DNA from: Merluccius polli | Taxonomy: Eukaryota > Chordata > Actinopteri > Gadiformes > Merlucciidae | Assembly (NCBI GenBank): GCA_030340625.1 | Contig: JAOPHQ010000597.1 | Location: forward strand, 43,501-107,500 | Direction: 5' to 3' | Length of the DNA stretch: 64,000 nt | Shown: piece by piece, positions 53,115 to 63,336 of the stretch | Numbering within the stretch: the stretch's first letter is position 1 | How the letters are laid out: each line of letters starts with the position of its first letter | Position numbers and translations under genes: made by a program | Notes under the pieces: generated by a model | Told to the model about the DNA's origin: nothing | The model's database searches: none | The model's input: the letters and a program-made list of their open reading frames with translations, nothing else

Positions 53115-53115
<1 letters not shown>
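52485..53115. mobile_element. Inverted-repeat MITE-like element
   Basis: 52560-52650 (CTACTAGGCCATTAACTAAG ... TTACTGCTTATTGG) and 52970-53065 are imperfect inverted copies. The outer parts GGGTACACATATTCAC and GTAAATATGTGTACG also pair. The right tip runs into (TA)n at 53118, which may have replaced it. No coding. Confidence 0.7.
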
Positions 53116-53117
<2 letters not shown>

Positions 53118-53188
<71 letters not shown>

Positions 53189-53200
53189 TTATATAGATCA
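53118..53200 (+). repeat. (AT)n microsatellite
   Basis: About 30 TA units followed by TTTATA steps. Confidence 0.95.
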
Positions 53201-53990
53201 TCCGCACTCCTCTGCTTTGTTTCCTTGACACTTTCTTGCTCTTATTTCACATCACATATCCCTCTGTTCGTTGGAAATGGGGGGTGGACATGCTGGAGTC
53301 AGCTAAATTGGCCCTCTCTTATACCCCCTGCCCCCCCCCGCCCCCTTCTCCTTGTCATTGCTGCCGCTTTGTTTGCCAATAATAAATATTTCTTGGCCTG
53401 AGACTTTTAAATTGGGAGGAAATTGCACTAGGGCACTAAATGTTGAATTAGAGCTGACCCCCCAAAAAATAAAAAAATACAACAACAACAAACAACGAAA
53501 CAATAATACAAGGGGATCATTGTTCCCTATGTCACCAGGCAAGTAGAGGGACACAGTGGGACTCAACACAAAACAAAGCCAAAGCTGATAACAATGAATA
53601 TCTAACAATGGTTGGTTGGTTCCCCAATGGATTAACAATTTGCCCAAATATATGGGTCTGACTAATGCCTGGAACGCATCTTAATACTCCAGTAAATAGA
53701 GACAATCTTAATAACGACATGGCAACGTTACCTTATTACTCCAGTAAATAGAGACGATCTTAGTAACGACCTGGCAACGGAAAAAGATTTCTAAACGTAG
53801 TCCCATCCAAGTCCGGTCCAAGTGGACAGTTATTAACATTTCGTTTAGTGTTAATTTTTTGTCTTTTTTTTCTTCTTTTTTTTTTAGCGTTCATTCTTAG
53901 ACCGGTGATTAGACCGCTTACAATCACATCATAGCCATGTATGTTATCGAAAAACAACACACTTCTCCAGCCAATCAGAATCGAGTATTT
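53201..53990. other. Unique-looking non-coding DNA
   Basis: No gene recognised. 53360-53470 (TGCCAATAATAAATATTTCT ... AGAGCTGACC) is compositionally like conserved non-coding sequence. TTACTCCAGTAAATAGAGAC is duplicated at 53684-53704 and 53735-53755 (with adjacent AATAACGAC/AGTAACGAC), a ~50-bp tandem duplication. Confidence 0.45.
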
Positions 53991-53994
53991 CCCA

Positions 53995-54214
53995 CCAAAC
54001 ATTGGACGTCTGATGGACGTTCAGATCATGTCTATATTGTGTCCGTCGGTCCAAGACCAATTCTGGACGCCTAAACGACGTCCAAACTAGGTCCACTATT
54101 TGGACGTCTAATCATGACCCCACTTGGACGTCAATATGCAGTTAAACATTTGGACGTCAGGCTTGGTCACTTTTTTGGACGTCTAAGACAGGTGCAGGAA
54201 ATTGACATGATGTA

Positions 54215-54275
<61 letters not shown>

Positions 54276-55575
54276 AGTAGTAGTAGTATGGGCATGATGA
54301 CATATTTTGTGATTAAACATTATTTTTGAATAAAAGTAATATTTTTGTTTGTTTACATTTTTGTTTTTCTCTTTTAAAATAGTGTTATTCTGTTTATTAC
54401 AACAATAAAGGTGTAGCCTTTGGGGAAGGGGGGGTGTTACAGTCAACGCCATTGTGATTGGCTGAGGCATTGCGTCATCAACGTACATAAGAGCCACTTC
54501 CATTGGCCCAGGTGTTTCTCTACGGTGAAAGCAAATGGCCGCTCGGCTCTGTGCACCTTCGACAACAACCTACACAGCAATCCGAAAATCAGCGTTGTCC
54601 ACTAAATTGCAGGTAAGTTCGGTCAGCATATAGACCCATAAGTTAATTTTATGTTCATTTATGCATTTATAGCGTTTGCCGTTTTAGCTTTATGCCTCAA
54701 ACCTGTTGTTGCTACAATTAGCATTACATCTGCTAACGTTAGCTTTTGAACACGACCAATTTTGTTTAACGTACAACCAAACCGGCGAAAAATAAATACA
54801 TGGAGTGAAGCGCTGGAGCCGTGGGCCATTACACGACCGTTATCGGCAACAGGCCTCCAGTGTTAACGAGCAGGAGGGCCATTGTGTTGAGCTGGGGAGC
54901 GGCCGGGTGCTTTATTTGTCGGTGACAGCCGGTTATGGGTCCGGTGCTTAACAATTTAGTGCAGTGGAGTACTGTATTGTAAAGTTTTAGTAAGGTGTTT
55001 CTAAATCTTTTTTTCTTATCCTTTTGTCAGGTGGTGTTTGGTCCTCTTTTGAAAGTGAGTGAGGTGTCCTGCCCTTTGAAAGCCACCTAAACAGAGTACT
55101 TGTATTTTACCTTCTTTTTTTTTTTACACGTTTGTATATACTGCCTGCTGTTGTATTGTAAACTGATGTCTGCAATTAAAAATGGGTGACAAAACAGTCA
55201 GGATTGGATTGTGATTTATTATAACGTGACTGTAGAAACGTGTCCAGAAGGTAGGAACCTGTTTTCCTGTAACAGCTAATTTTACTGTAACGTCATTTGG
55301 TTATGCATAGGAACTACACCAGTAAAAAAAAAAAAAAAAAAGAGTAGGCTAATATGAGTTATAATTGGACGTAGAAAAGACGTCCACAACGACCATATTT
55401 GGACTAGAAATAGCTCCTGCACGGCGGTACTGTGGACGTCATAAATGGACGTCAAGTATACGTTGAAAGACGTCGTCTGGAGTAACAGTCTGCACCTTGA
55501 GGTGACCAAAATTAGACGTGCAAAAATGACTTGGAAAAGACGTCGTTTGGACGTCTCCTTGCGCAGTGGGTTCTG
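53995..55575 (+). mobile_element. DNA element with sub-terminal GGACGTC clusters and a spliced mini-gene
   Basis: The left 180 bp (53995-54190) contains six or more TTGGACGTC/TGGACG motifs; the right 210 bp (55365-55575) holds as many in both orientations. The right end reads TTGCGCAGTG. Between lie an (ATT)n block (54215-54282), a promoter-like segment and two exons (54535-54612, 55031-55090). No transposase. Exact ends and target duplication are not resolved. Confidence 0.6.
54535..55090 (+). CDS. Two-exon 45-codon mini-gene inside the transposon (exons 54535-54612 and 55031-55090)
   Basis: Exon 1 starts at the ATG at 54535 with MAARLCAPSTTTYTAIRK and gives 26 codons ending TTGCAG, followed by a strong donor GTAAGT (54613). 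Exon 2 begins after TTTTGTCAG at 55031, in the same phase, with VVFGPLLKVSEV, and stops with TAA at 55088-55090 after 19 codons. An ATTAAA-type signal lies near 55178. Upstream are CCAAT-like ATTGGC motifs (54455, 54500) in a GC-richer stretch. The N-terminus (Arg, Ala, Ser/Thr, no acid) resembles a mitochondrial targeting peptide. This may be the captured 5' part of a host gene. I do not recognise the gene. Confidence 0.4.
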
Positions 55576-55960
55576 CTTGAGAAATAGTCAACACACAAAA
55601 AAAACGTTCTACAATTTTGTTCTGTCTTCAAAAGAGACTTGGAGCTTTTCTGTCAGAAGCGCTTCAACATCACTTTATGTGCAAGCTTAAAGTCAACTAA
55701 GCTAGCCTAAGCCAATTCTCTCCTGCCACTTGTTGCCACAGATCTATTTTCCGTATGCATATAAACTGACTATAAATGAATTCACAGAGTTCAGGTCTAA
55801 AGCTCCACTACGTATCTTTTCACTGCACTTTTTTGCTCTTGTTCAAAGGTATGTAAGTTACTTTACGTATATAATTTATTTTCTCACTTGAATCCGCATA
55901 TTGCTGTAACTGCACCCGGCCGTTACTCGAACCACAACAGAAGAAAACTACACCTGCATC
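55576..55960. other. Unassigned non-coding DNA
   Basis: No gene recognised; ends with CCTGCATC, the target of the hAT element. Confidence 0.5.
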
Positions 55961-56808
55961 TAGCTGGACGATTAATCGAAATTTGATCACGATTTCGATT
56001 TTGGCTTCTCACGATCATGAAAACACTGTAATCAAAGAAAAACGATTAATGTGCCACCGCGTAAATTAAGGCCGCAGTATACACGACAATGTGACGTCAA
56101 AATGACGTAGATCTCGCCGGTGAGATCCGACAAAGCGGAAACAGAAACACGGACGAGTTCGAAGGCACATTTTAATGCGCTTGCTCATTTCCACCGGGGC
56201 CATGCGCCGCGGTCACCGCTGCTGATTGCTGCCACTCTAATCAATGAAAGCATTTCCACCGGGCCGCCGCGGAACGTCTCAGCAGCGTCCCAGGAGCGGC
56301 GCGCCGCTGCGCTGTCATTCCGTAGCGTTCTATTTTGGCTTCTTCCTTTATATGTTCTATGTTATTGTGTGGTGTAGGCCTATATTTTTTCGCTAATAAA
56401 CCGTGGTTTTACATAAGTGCTGTCTACTGTTGTTGTGGTCAAAGACGAGTGACATTACGTGGCTGAAAAACTATCTCAAAGCGGCAGTAAGTTATAAAAT
56501 ACAATTATATAAAATAATCATTAAGTTATTAAAAGGAACCCCGGCTATGTAGACTTGTAGGCCCTAATACGCCACTATTGTTCTCTTGTAGTAAAATATG
56601 TTGTTAGAAGTACATAAAATATTGCCATTTCTTTAAAAAAGATATAATATGTAGTACATATTTTGACCTACGTACGCCGCCATGTAATCCGCGCGCAATG
56701 CACTATGGGATCGATGACGTAGAATGGTTGCGCTTGGTAGAATAGCTATTGACGTTAGTGCTTGTTTACCCGCGTAGTTAGAGTAAAAGTTTTTAAGAGT
56801 TAAGTAAA

Positions 56809-57132
56809 ATGCCACATTGTGCTGCTTTTGGGTGCGACTTCCAGTCAAAAGGCAACAAGGGGAGTGATGTGAGTTTACACCGCTTTCCTACTGACAAGAA
56901 GATGAGAAAGAAGTGGGAAGATGCCTGTGGACGGACACAATTTCCACAAGATCCGCGGCTGTGTTCACAACATTTTTCTCCCGACGCATTTGAGGCTTTT
57001 AGTCGACCACAACTGCTGAAAGAGCTCGTCGGAGCGGCTGGGTATAAACGAAGACTACAATCAAATGCTTTCCCGACAATTTTCTCACATAAGGAGCCTA
57101 AACGTATACCTAAACCTATAGCATCATTATAA
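56809..57132 (+). CDS. THAP-domain protein
   Basis: A 107-residue intact ORF. It begins MPHCAAFGCDF, the C-x4-C start of the THAP zinc finger, and has LHRFPTDKKMRKKWEDAC (with the invariant Pro and Trp), CSQHF (the C-x2-H pair) and, after an expected spacer, NAFPTIF, the A-V-P-T-I-F-type end of the domain. THAP domains bind DNA in a sequence-specific way and form the N-terminus of P-element and Kolobok transposases. Here only the THAP domain plus ~15 residues remain before a stop at 57130-57132. The ATG follows a short leader and is the natural start. It may act as a free DNA-binding repressor of related elements; that is inference. Confidence 0.85.
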   Translation: MPHCAAFGCDFQSKGNKGSDVSLHRFPTDKKMRKKWEDACGRTQFPQDPRLCSQHFSPDAFEAFSRPQLLKELVGAAGYKRRLQSNAFPTIFSHKEPKRIPKPIASL

Positions 57133-57237
57133 CACAACGGTTATGGAAAATAGAACGACAGTACATTGAATTAAATTGCAATGAAGTTACAAACGATCCG
57201 CAACATTAAGAGAATAGGCTCCGAAACAGATAAACAG

Positions 57238-57359
57238 GGGCCGGGATCCCACCTCGGCCGGCGCGCCCTCACTTTCATTGCGCCGTTAGACTCCTTGGTC
57301 CGTGTTTCAAGACGGGTCGGGTGGGTAGCCGACATCGCCGCCGACCCCTTGCGCCAGTT
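57238..57359 (-). pseudogene. 28S rRNA-derived fragment (antisense), internally deleted
   Basis: The minus strand from 57351 reads GGGGTCGGCGGCGATGTCGG, CTACCCACCCGACCCGTCTT, GAAACACGGACCAAGGAGTC, TAAC, the highly conserved core of vertebrate 28S rRNA. It then jumps to GGCGCAATGAAAGTGAGGGC and CCGGCCGAGGTGGGATCCC, with about 38 nt (the ACGTGCGCGAGTC... region) missing. It is too short and deleted to function as rRNA. Confidence 0.9.
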
Positions 57360-57578
57360 GTACGTGTCTATGATTGTGATTATGTCTATGATTGTGATTG
57401 TCTATGATTATACACATATGATGTGCACACCAGCATTTTTTACATCCACATTGGCTTTAATTTTAAATTCTAGAACCCTGCATAACTGAAACAGAAAAGT
57501 TGTTTAAACATTGCAAGACATTAAAGTGCTCATGATGAAATGCATTAAAATGTTTTAAATGTTTAATTGAAATCTCTC

Positions 57579-57654
57579 TGGGCTTCCCTGCTTAGGCTGC
57601 TGCCCCCGCGACCCGACCCCGGATAAGCGGAAGAAAATGGATGGATGGATGGAT
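57579..57654 (+). mobile_element. Rex3 3' tail, 76-bp truncated copy
   Basis: CTGCTGCCCCCGCGACCCGA, CCCCGGATAAGCGG and (GATG)n match the last ~55 bp of the full Rex3 at 9489-12818. A 10-bp duplication GAAATCTCTC flanks it (57569-57578, 57655-57664). Confidence 0.95.
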
Positions 57655-57846
57655 GAAATCTCTCCATGATTCATCTACTTCTGTATCATCAATATCTACA
57701 TCCTCAAACCCTGTATAGATTCCACTTGGTTCTGGGTAGACATTTCTTATTTTGGTAACTGCACATGCAGGAATGACTGCGGATTCTTCTCCCTAGTCTG
57801 CCATGCATCCACCATGTAAACTGCCGATATGAGGCATATCTGTAAG
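57655..57846 (-). pseudogene. P2X7-like intracellular-domain fragment
   Basis: On the minus strand, frame 1 (57846-57780) reads SYRQFTWWMHGRLGRRIR; after a one-base shift the next frame reads VIPACAVTKIRNVYPEPSG and IYTGFEDVDIDD, ending ESWRDF at the Rex3 insertion and N-stop beyond it. This is the last part of the cysteine-rich domain found at the C-terminus of P2X purinoceptor 7 (pattern YRQFxxWxHGxLGxxxRxVIPxCxVxxIRxxFPxxxGxYxGF). In fish this domain is also abundant as short proteins linked to transposons. The upstream cysteine-rich part is not recognisable here. Confidence 0.7.
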
Positions 57847-58514
57847 ACCTGCAACCAGAGCATTCATCTTTTTAATACTTAACATTAACTTTTGTGGGTT
57901 TTCATCTGAGGACTTGAGTTACTGATTGAAGCTAATAGATAAACAACAAACATCCTACTATTGATATAGAAAAATAACATGGTCTTTCTATAGATATGTC
58001 AACAAATGTATACATGTGCAAAATAAGGTAGGCTATCTAATAAGGCGGGACCACTGAGCAATCTGGACAGCTCCGTAGCTGCTCCTAGCTGACCGGCAGG
58101 AGGATCAGCAACCCGGACAGCGCCGCCGGCTATCGAGCTTTGAGGCTACCTATTGGTGACCCGGTTCCGATTGGGAAGGGCAGCACTCTCCCGGTCGTGG
58201 AGGCTGTTTCGCTCGGGTTCAAATTGAAAAGGCTGAATAGATTACATGTTTATGTCGCTGTATAGTCTCAACCAGAGCCGTATATTGGGAAAATAATAAG
58301 TTCGCTAGTCTCAACAGGGTTTCCGAAGCCGGCAAGTGCAACCATATGACGTCACTACCCAGACGTTAACAACAATGGCGGCCTACGAGTTAAACTATTT
58401 TTTACAAATTTTATAAAAACGAAGACATTAAGACGGTTTTTTATATCACTTTATAATAATTGATACTAACATTTATCTTTTAAGAACTACAAGTCGACAT
58501 AGCCGGGGTTCCCT
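57847..58514. other. Right part of the Kolobok-type element
   Basis: AT-rich to 58040, then a GC-richer stretch (58040-58230), possibly the 5' leader of the minus-strand gene. CCGGCAAGTGCAACCATATG near 58330 and AACAATGGCGGCC at 58371 look like a minus/plus promoter boundary. No further ORF recognised. Confidence 0.4.
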
Positions 58515-59133
58515 TTAAGATAGATGCTTACAAACACTATTCATATGAGAACTGCTGCCATACACTGGACTGTTGATGGCTAACCAGGTGTGGCAGTGAT
58601 GTAGAATAATAGCAATGTAAAGTAATAGACAGACATAATGCTGTATAGTGAGAGACATCCCGGTGAACTAAACCTTAACTGAATATCTAATGATGTGTAA
58701 GAAATTAAAGACACAGGGGAACCAGTATTAGTATATCTCTTCTTCTACTGCGTAGAAATAGCAGTAGAAGTTGGTCGCCTTTCCTCAGTGGCGCCACCTC
58801 TGTTCAGGAGAAGACCGCAACTACTGTCGCGGCCACCAGCGCGAGTATAAATAGTTACGGCGCTCCCGTGACGTCACATTGTCGCGCGACAGCTTGGGAG
58901 CTATTATTTTTATTATTATTTTTATATATATATATTTTTTAAACTTTTTTACTTGTTACTAATTTATTACTGGTTGTTTTTCTAAAAGTTATATTTAAAG
59001 TTGAGTTTTGGTGGTGCAATAAACACTTTTTTTGAAATCAATGAATAATCGTGTTTATTAATCGTGATTTCAATATCAATCAAAATAATCGTGGTTATTA
59101 TTTTTTCCATAATCACCCAGCCCTACCTGCATC

Positions 59134-61333
59134 CGCTTCCCAACCAGCTATTATGAAATGGTGCCCACCCCCCTAATTTTTCTAAGGCTTAAGTTATTCA
59201 CATAGTCTAAATTAGGCTGTTCTTCAAAATATTACATGAAAGTCATGAAATTAGTCAAATGTATGCCTATTAGGCTAATATTACGCTATTATTTTTTATT
59301 AGTTGAGAGGGCAGATCAAGTTTAGGCTGTAGCTTTGCGCGTTGATTCATTGCATGTGCTGCTGAAAACTACAATTGCTTTGTTATTAATAATTTCATTT
59401 CATATGAAGATTTGCAGACAACCATAATTTCAAGCTGTTATTTAATCAGAGAATTTGCATAACTTGCTGACAAACTTTTCAGCATGCACATGAGTGCAGC
59501 CTGTCGGTAATGCATTTGGATTTTATGAGCCAAACAACAAAATTCATAGTCAATGTTGACTTTTGAACAGAAAACACAGACCAGCTGAAATATTACAACG
59601 GCAAAATAAAGAGAAATTTGAATGTGAACATAAATAACTAATATAATAAGCCTAGGTCTAATCGTATCTTCTTTCGTATTCTTAATTAAATGAGAATACA
59701 ATTTGAGAATGAGAATACAATTTGCATGTAGGCCTAATGTAAATAAAATAGTCTCTTTCGGACAGGCTATAATGGCATTAAAGGATATGCAATAGCGAAC
59801 TTGAGCAAAATACTTGGAATGGCATACAAGAAATAGCGGATAGCAAGAAATTAAGAAGCTGATTTTAACTAACCTGCGGCGCCCGTAAATCACCTGCATA
59901 TTATAAATACAGAAAAAAGGCTGATCCACAACCGCCTACACCCGCAGTTATAGTCACGCGGGCCAATTACTCAATCTGCGCATCTCTATGCGCAGATTGG
60001 TTAAGTGCTTTTCCAATGGCGGGAAAATACAATAAGAGGACATGGTGTCAAAAAACAGCCACTCTGAATGCCGGACATACCTGACTAATATGAATAAAGT
60101 AGAAAACCAAACATTTTTTTGTTTCATTATTAACAAAACTTGTGAAAGATTGCGATTGTAAAAAAAAAACCATATATTCTCTGCAGCTATATTCTCTGCA
60201 AAGAGACAAAAGCAGACACATTTTTTCTGCTGGCATTCCAGGTGATGAGTTGTTAGCGATGAGGGTTACTGTTTGTTATTGTTTTTTTGGGCTTGTGTAA
60301 AAAGTGACTATCTACCCTCCCCAAACCACTTCCCTATTCTACTCAATCCCAGTTTTAATAAAAACACCCTGAACCTCTCCGTCATCTATGCTCCAATCAT
60401 CACTGCTGTTCACCTCGCTGGAACATATCGCAGGGGTCCTAGGGACCTGTCACAAAATTAGTTCCACCTCATCAATAGTAATCCACACACGCACGCACGC
60501 ACACACACCCAACACACATTTTGTGTGCAACGACCATGCGCACCTCACCCACACACCATCTCCCTACAAAAACAATGAACGGCATAAGAATAAGAGAGAG
60601 CGCGCGCACGCGAGAGAGAGAGAATTGCAAGGTAAAAAAGACAGTGGTGAATGGATGGGGGGGGGGGGGGGGGGGGGCTTGCTTGTTGAGTTGGGGCGGA
60701 GAAGAGAGAACCTTGACAGGTAATTAACTGGAGGATGCGGCCATCAGAGTGGCTATGAGTAGCTTTTGAACGCCTCCCTGTTATTTGGCCCATGGGGACA
60801 GAAATCCTCCCAAGCGAAGGTTAGAAGAATGCTCTCTCCACTCATGTGTGTCACCTCGTCAAATTGCCGCTGTTGTTGATTATCTTTCTGTGAATGCTGA
60901 GCAATGAGATGTTGACGCTACCTTAGGCAAAACATTACAAAAGGCGTATGTTATTGTTTTGTATCCGTACAAATATAACGTTTGACAGACGTTAGAATTG
61001 TCATAAATTAAGTCAAAAAATGTGTTACTTCCATATGCTTCATGGGGTCTTGGGAGTACATTGGCTAGGAGGATGGCACTTGACGGTGATGCAAAGATAT
61101 ATATCACATCTCCAGCAGGGAACTTATATTTCCAACATAGTTGATTAGGGTCTCGTTGGCCCATAGTGTTGGAAGAATGTATACATTATTTACATGTCCA
61201 TCCATGTATGTCAATTTCTTTGATATCCTGAATCTAGATGTAAACACACACTTCCTCCTCTCCTGACCACCTTGCTAATTACACTTCACACAAATACCTA
61301 TTCATACAAATACATACTTACATTTTGGATATT
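59134..61333. other. Mostly unique non-coding DNA
   Basis: No coding exon recognised. It contains a perfect hairpin (59975-59998), short CA repeats (60485-60515), a GA/GC-rich repeat (60593-60625), a ~19-base G run (60659-60677), and a compositionally ordered stretch at 60725-60905 that could be regulatory. Confidence 0.45.
59975..59998. repeat. Perfect 10-bp stem hairpin
   Basis: ATCTGCGCAT, a CTCT loop, then ATGCGCAGAT. No terminator role is implied in a eukaryotic context. Confidence 0.8.
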
Positions 61334-61620
61334 TGTTATGACCTGTGATCAGCCTAATAAATATAGTACCTGCGAACTGGAATAAGGAACCAATGTTGCG
61401 TTTGTGATAATAAACACGACTTTGTTTAGCAGCAGAAAGCCACAGTGGCTTTATTCATGTTTACACCAAAATACACGTGAAAAACCATAAACATAACATC
61501 CAGTGTCCCAGCCCCTTTATCTCATCCGACTGGGACCGTTCTTAAAGGGACCACAGTTAATACTGTCACTAACGTTTTTTTGGACTTATGTCACCTTACA
61601 CATGTAAGGATCATCACACA
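61334..61620 (-). repeat. 3' LTR of a minus-strand gypsy element
   Basis: Minus strand TGTGTGATGATCC...GGTCATAACA (287 bp), directly preceded by a polypurine run GGGGGGGACG. It contains a signal CAATAAAG-type near 61440 (as ATAAAGCCACTG on the minus strand) and a second TAATAAAC sequence near 61405. Confidence 0.65.
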
Positions 61621-61905
61621 CGTCCCCCCCAGAATTCCCCAAAACCGGCTAGGGGCATGTAGCACCCGACAGAACCGACTCCGGGGCTGCAAGTCCCGTC
61701 GACTGGGGGCCAGTCACGCCGTGGAGGCTGCCCAAGGTCCTGATGAGCAGGCTTCAGACGGTCCACTGAGACGTGGTCCAGCCTACCCCTGATGTCGACG
61801 AAAGTTTTATCCCCTAGCTTGACCACCCGGAAGGGTCCATCGTAGGGCGGCTGCAGAGGTCCCCTGTGCGCGTTGTGCCTGACAAAAACATATTCTGCAG
61901 CACGG
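61614..61905 (-). pseudogene. pol: Integrase C-terminus of a gypsy element
   Basis: The minus-strand frame reads YVFVRHNAHRGPLQPPYDGP, FRVVKLGDKTFVDIRGRLDH and VSVDRLKPAH, the GPY/F-type C-terminal module common in fish gypsy integrases (VFVRxDxxxxPLxxxYDGPFxV...VSxDRLKPA). It then continues to a stop beside the LTR. Here integrase is the last domain of pol, the ordinary gypsy order, unlike the two Gmr1-like elements. It is 5'-truncated at about 61905, where unrelated AT-rich sequence starts. Confidence 0.85.
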
Positions 61906-62109
61906 ATGAAGCAATTATTTTTATTTTCTAATGAAGCAATTAAGTTTGTGTTACCTGTGTGATGAAAAACTGACTGTAAATGCATGGTACAGTATAGCAA
62001 TAAGTGTGCCCCTTCACATACAGCAGCATTCTGTTGCAGTCTGATACCTATCTTACGATTGGTTTGTATGAAAAGGCAATCAATTTACATGTATTCATAA
62101 CTGATCACT

Positions 62110-62147
<38 letters not shown>

Positions 62148-63097
62148 CAAGCATAATATAAGAATGAACAGATGGAGAGGGAAACCAACCTGGTGGAAAG
62201 AGGAAGAGCTGTTTTCTGTAGGGTTTTGTCTGTCAAAGAGGGAGATTGAAAGTGAGAGAGAGAGAAAGAGACACAAAACGAGGGGGTTCATATATTTCTC
62301 CTGGTTGCCAATCGCCGTCTCTCAGCTGCCTTCAAAACATCTGCACCCCCCCCCCCTCCCTCCATCTCTGTCCATCTATCTTTCTCTCCATCTCCCTCTC
62401 TCCTTCATTAGCCCCTGCCCACACTCTCATTCTCCCATCCCACACAAATGTAGTGCGTGCACACATACACACACTCACACACACACATGCACACACACGC
62501 AGACACTCTACCTTACTTTGCTTTCCTTATTTTTAATTCACCATACTTCTTCACCATACTTACAGTCTCTTTCTTTCTTCACTTATTCTTTCCTTGTCTG
62601 GTCTTGTCCAGAAACACACCTGGTACCCCCCACAACACCTACCCCATAACACCATCCCTTGTACTACTCTCGCTCACCTTCTATCTTCTTACTGACCGCT
62701 TTCCTGACCATGGGGCGAAAAAGAGTGAGATCTGAAAGCCAGCGCTTCAGCGGTCATTATGCACTGCTTTTTGTTACATTGGGGTCATAAGCGAAACAAA
62801 AAATGTGTACACATTTCGTGTGGCGTTCCCATTGGAAGATAGGTTAGAACCACACATGCCAAATCCGCTGTTCGTTGGGGGGACACTTTTTTTCCTCTTC
62901 TCTATGCTCTTTGCAAGCCTAGGTGGCTGTAAATTATTATTCATTTGTTAAATGTTGTTGCAACCCAGAGCGAGCAAACAAACACGTACAGATATAAATA
63001 GGCACATGGATGTGTCCAAGCGCCCATCTTTGTTCATTAATACAGGGCTGAGACATACAGAGGTGAGAGAGCACAGGCAAACCTGTAAGCCTTCTGA

Positions 63098-63098
<1 letters not shown>
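61906..63098. other. Non-coding DNA with simple repeats
   Basis: (CT)n at 62117-62142, C runs at 62347-62356 and CA repeats at 62458-62500. The rest is unassigned, and open frames here reflect CT/CA composition. Confidence 0.5.
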
Positions 63099-63170
<72 letters not shown>

Positions 63171-63171
63171 A

Positions 63172-63209
<38 letters not shown>

Positions 63210-63230
63210 CATCTGTGTGTGTGTTCAGAT
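63099..63230 (+). repeat. (GT)n microsatellite
   Basis: About 34 GT units followed by an interrupted second run. Confidence 0.98.
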
Positions 63231-63287
63231 GTTTGCGTGGGGGTTCGCATTCCACTGAGAGCACATGGAATTCCTGATGGGAATCAA

Positions 63288-63289
<2 letters not shown>

Positions 63290-63327
<38 letters not shown>

Positions 63328-63336
63328 CGTGCGCAG
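63290..63336 (+). repeat. (GT)n microsatellite
   Basis: Pure GT run ending in GCGTGCGTGCGC. Confidence 0.95.

Larger units (their letters stand above)
56533..58514 (+). mobile_element. Kolobok-type transposon
   Basis: TTAA flanks both ends (56529-56532, 58515-58518). Inverted ends of about 30 bp: AAGGAACCCCGGCTATGTAG at 56533 and CATAGCCGGGGTTCCCT ending 58514. TTAA duplications plus a THAP-domain ORF point to Kolobok rather than piggyBac. Contents: THAP ORF (plus), 28S rRNA-derived piece, Rex3 tail, P2X7-like fragment (minus). No DDE core is visible. Confidence 0.8.
55961..59125. mobile_element. hAT-type transposon, host of a Kolobok-type element
   Basis: The 8-bp CCTGCATC flanks it (55953-55960, 59126-59133). 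Ends TAGCTGGACGATTAATCG and (as complement) TAGGGCTGGGTGATTATGG are related inverted repeats of the common fish hAT type. Sub-terminal ATTAATCG/ATAATCGTG repeats occur on both sides. Inner CGACAATGTGACGTCA (56082) and TGACGTCACATTGTCGCG (58871) are also inverted. Without the 1,982-bp Kolobok insertion it is about 1.2 kb and has no transposase. Confidence 0.85.

Noticed and set aside
57238..57359. Considered as a real rRNA gene
   Set aside because: Only ~115 nt, internally deleted and embedded in a transposon.
59438..59929. 163-codon minus-strand frame in AT-rich DNA
   Set aside because: Hydrophobic and cysteine-rich but no recognisable domain, no splice context; chance in AT-rich sequence is likely.
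59975..59998. Hairpin considered as a transcription terminator
   Set aside because: Rho-independent terminators are a bacterial feature and no gene ends here.
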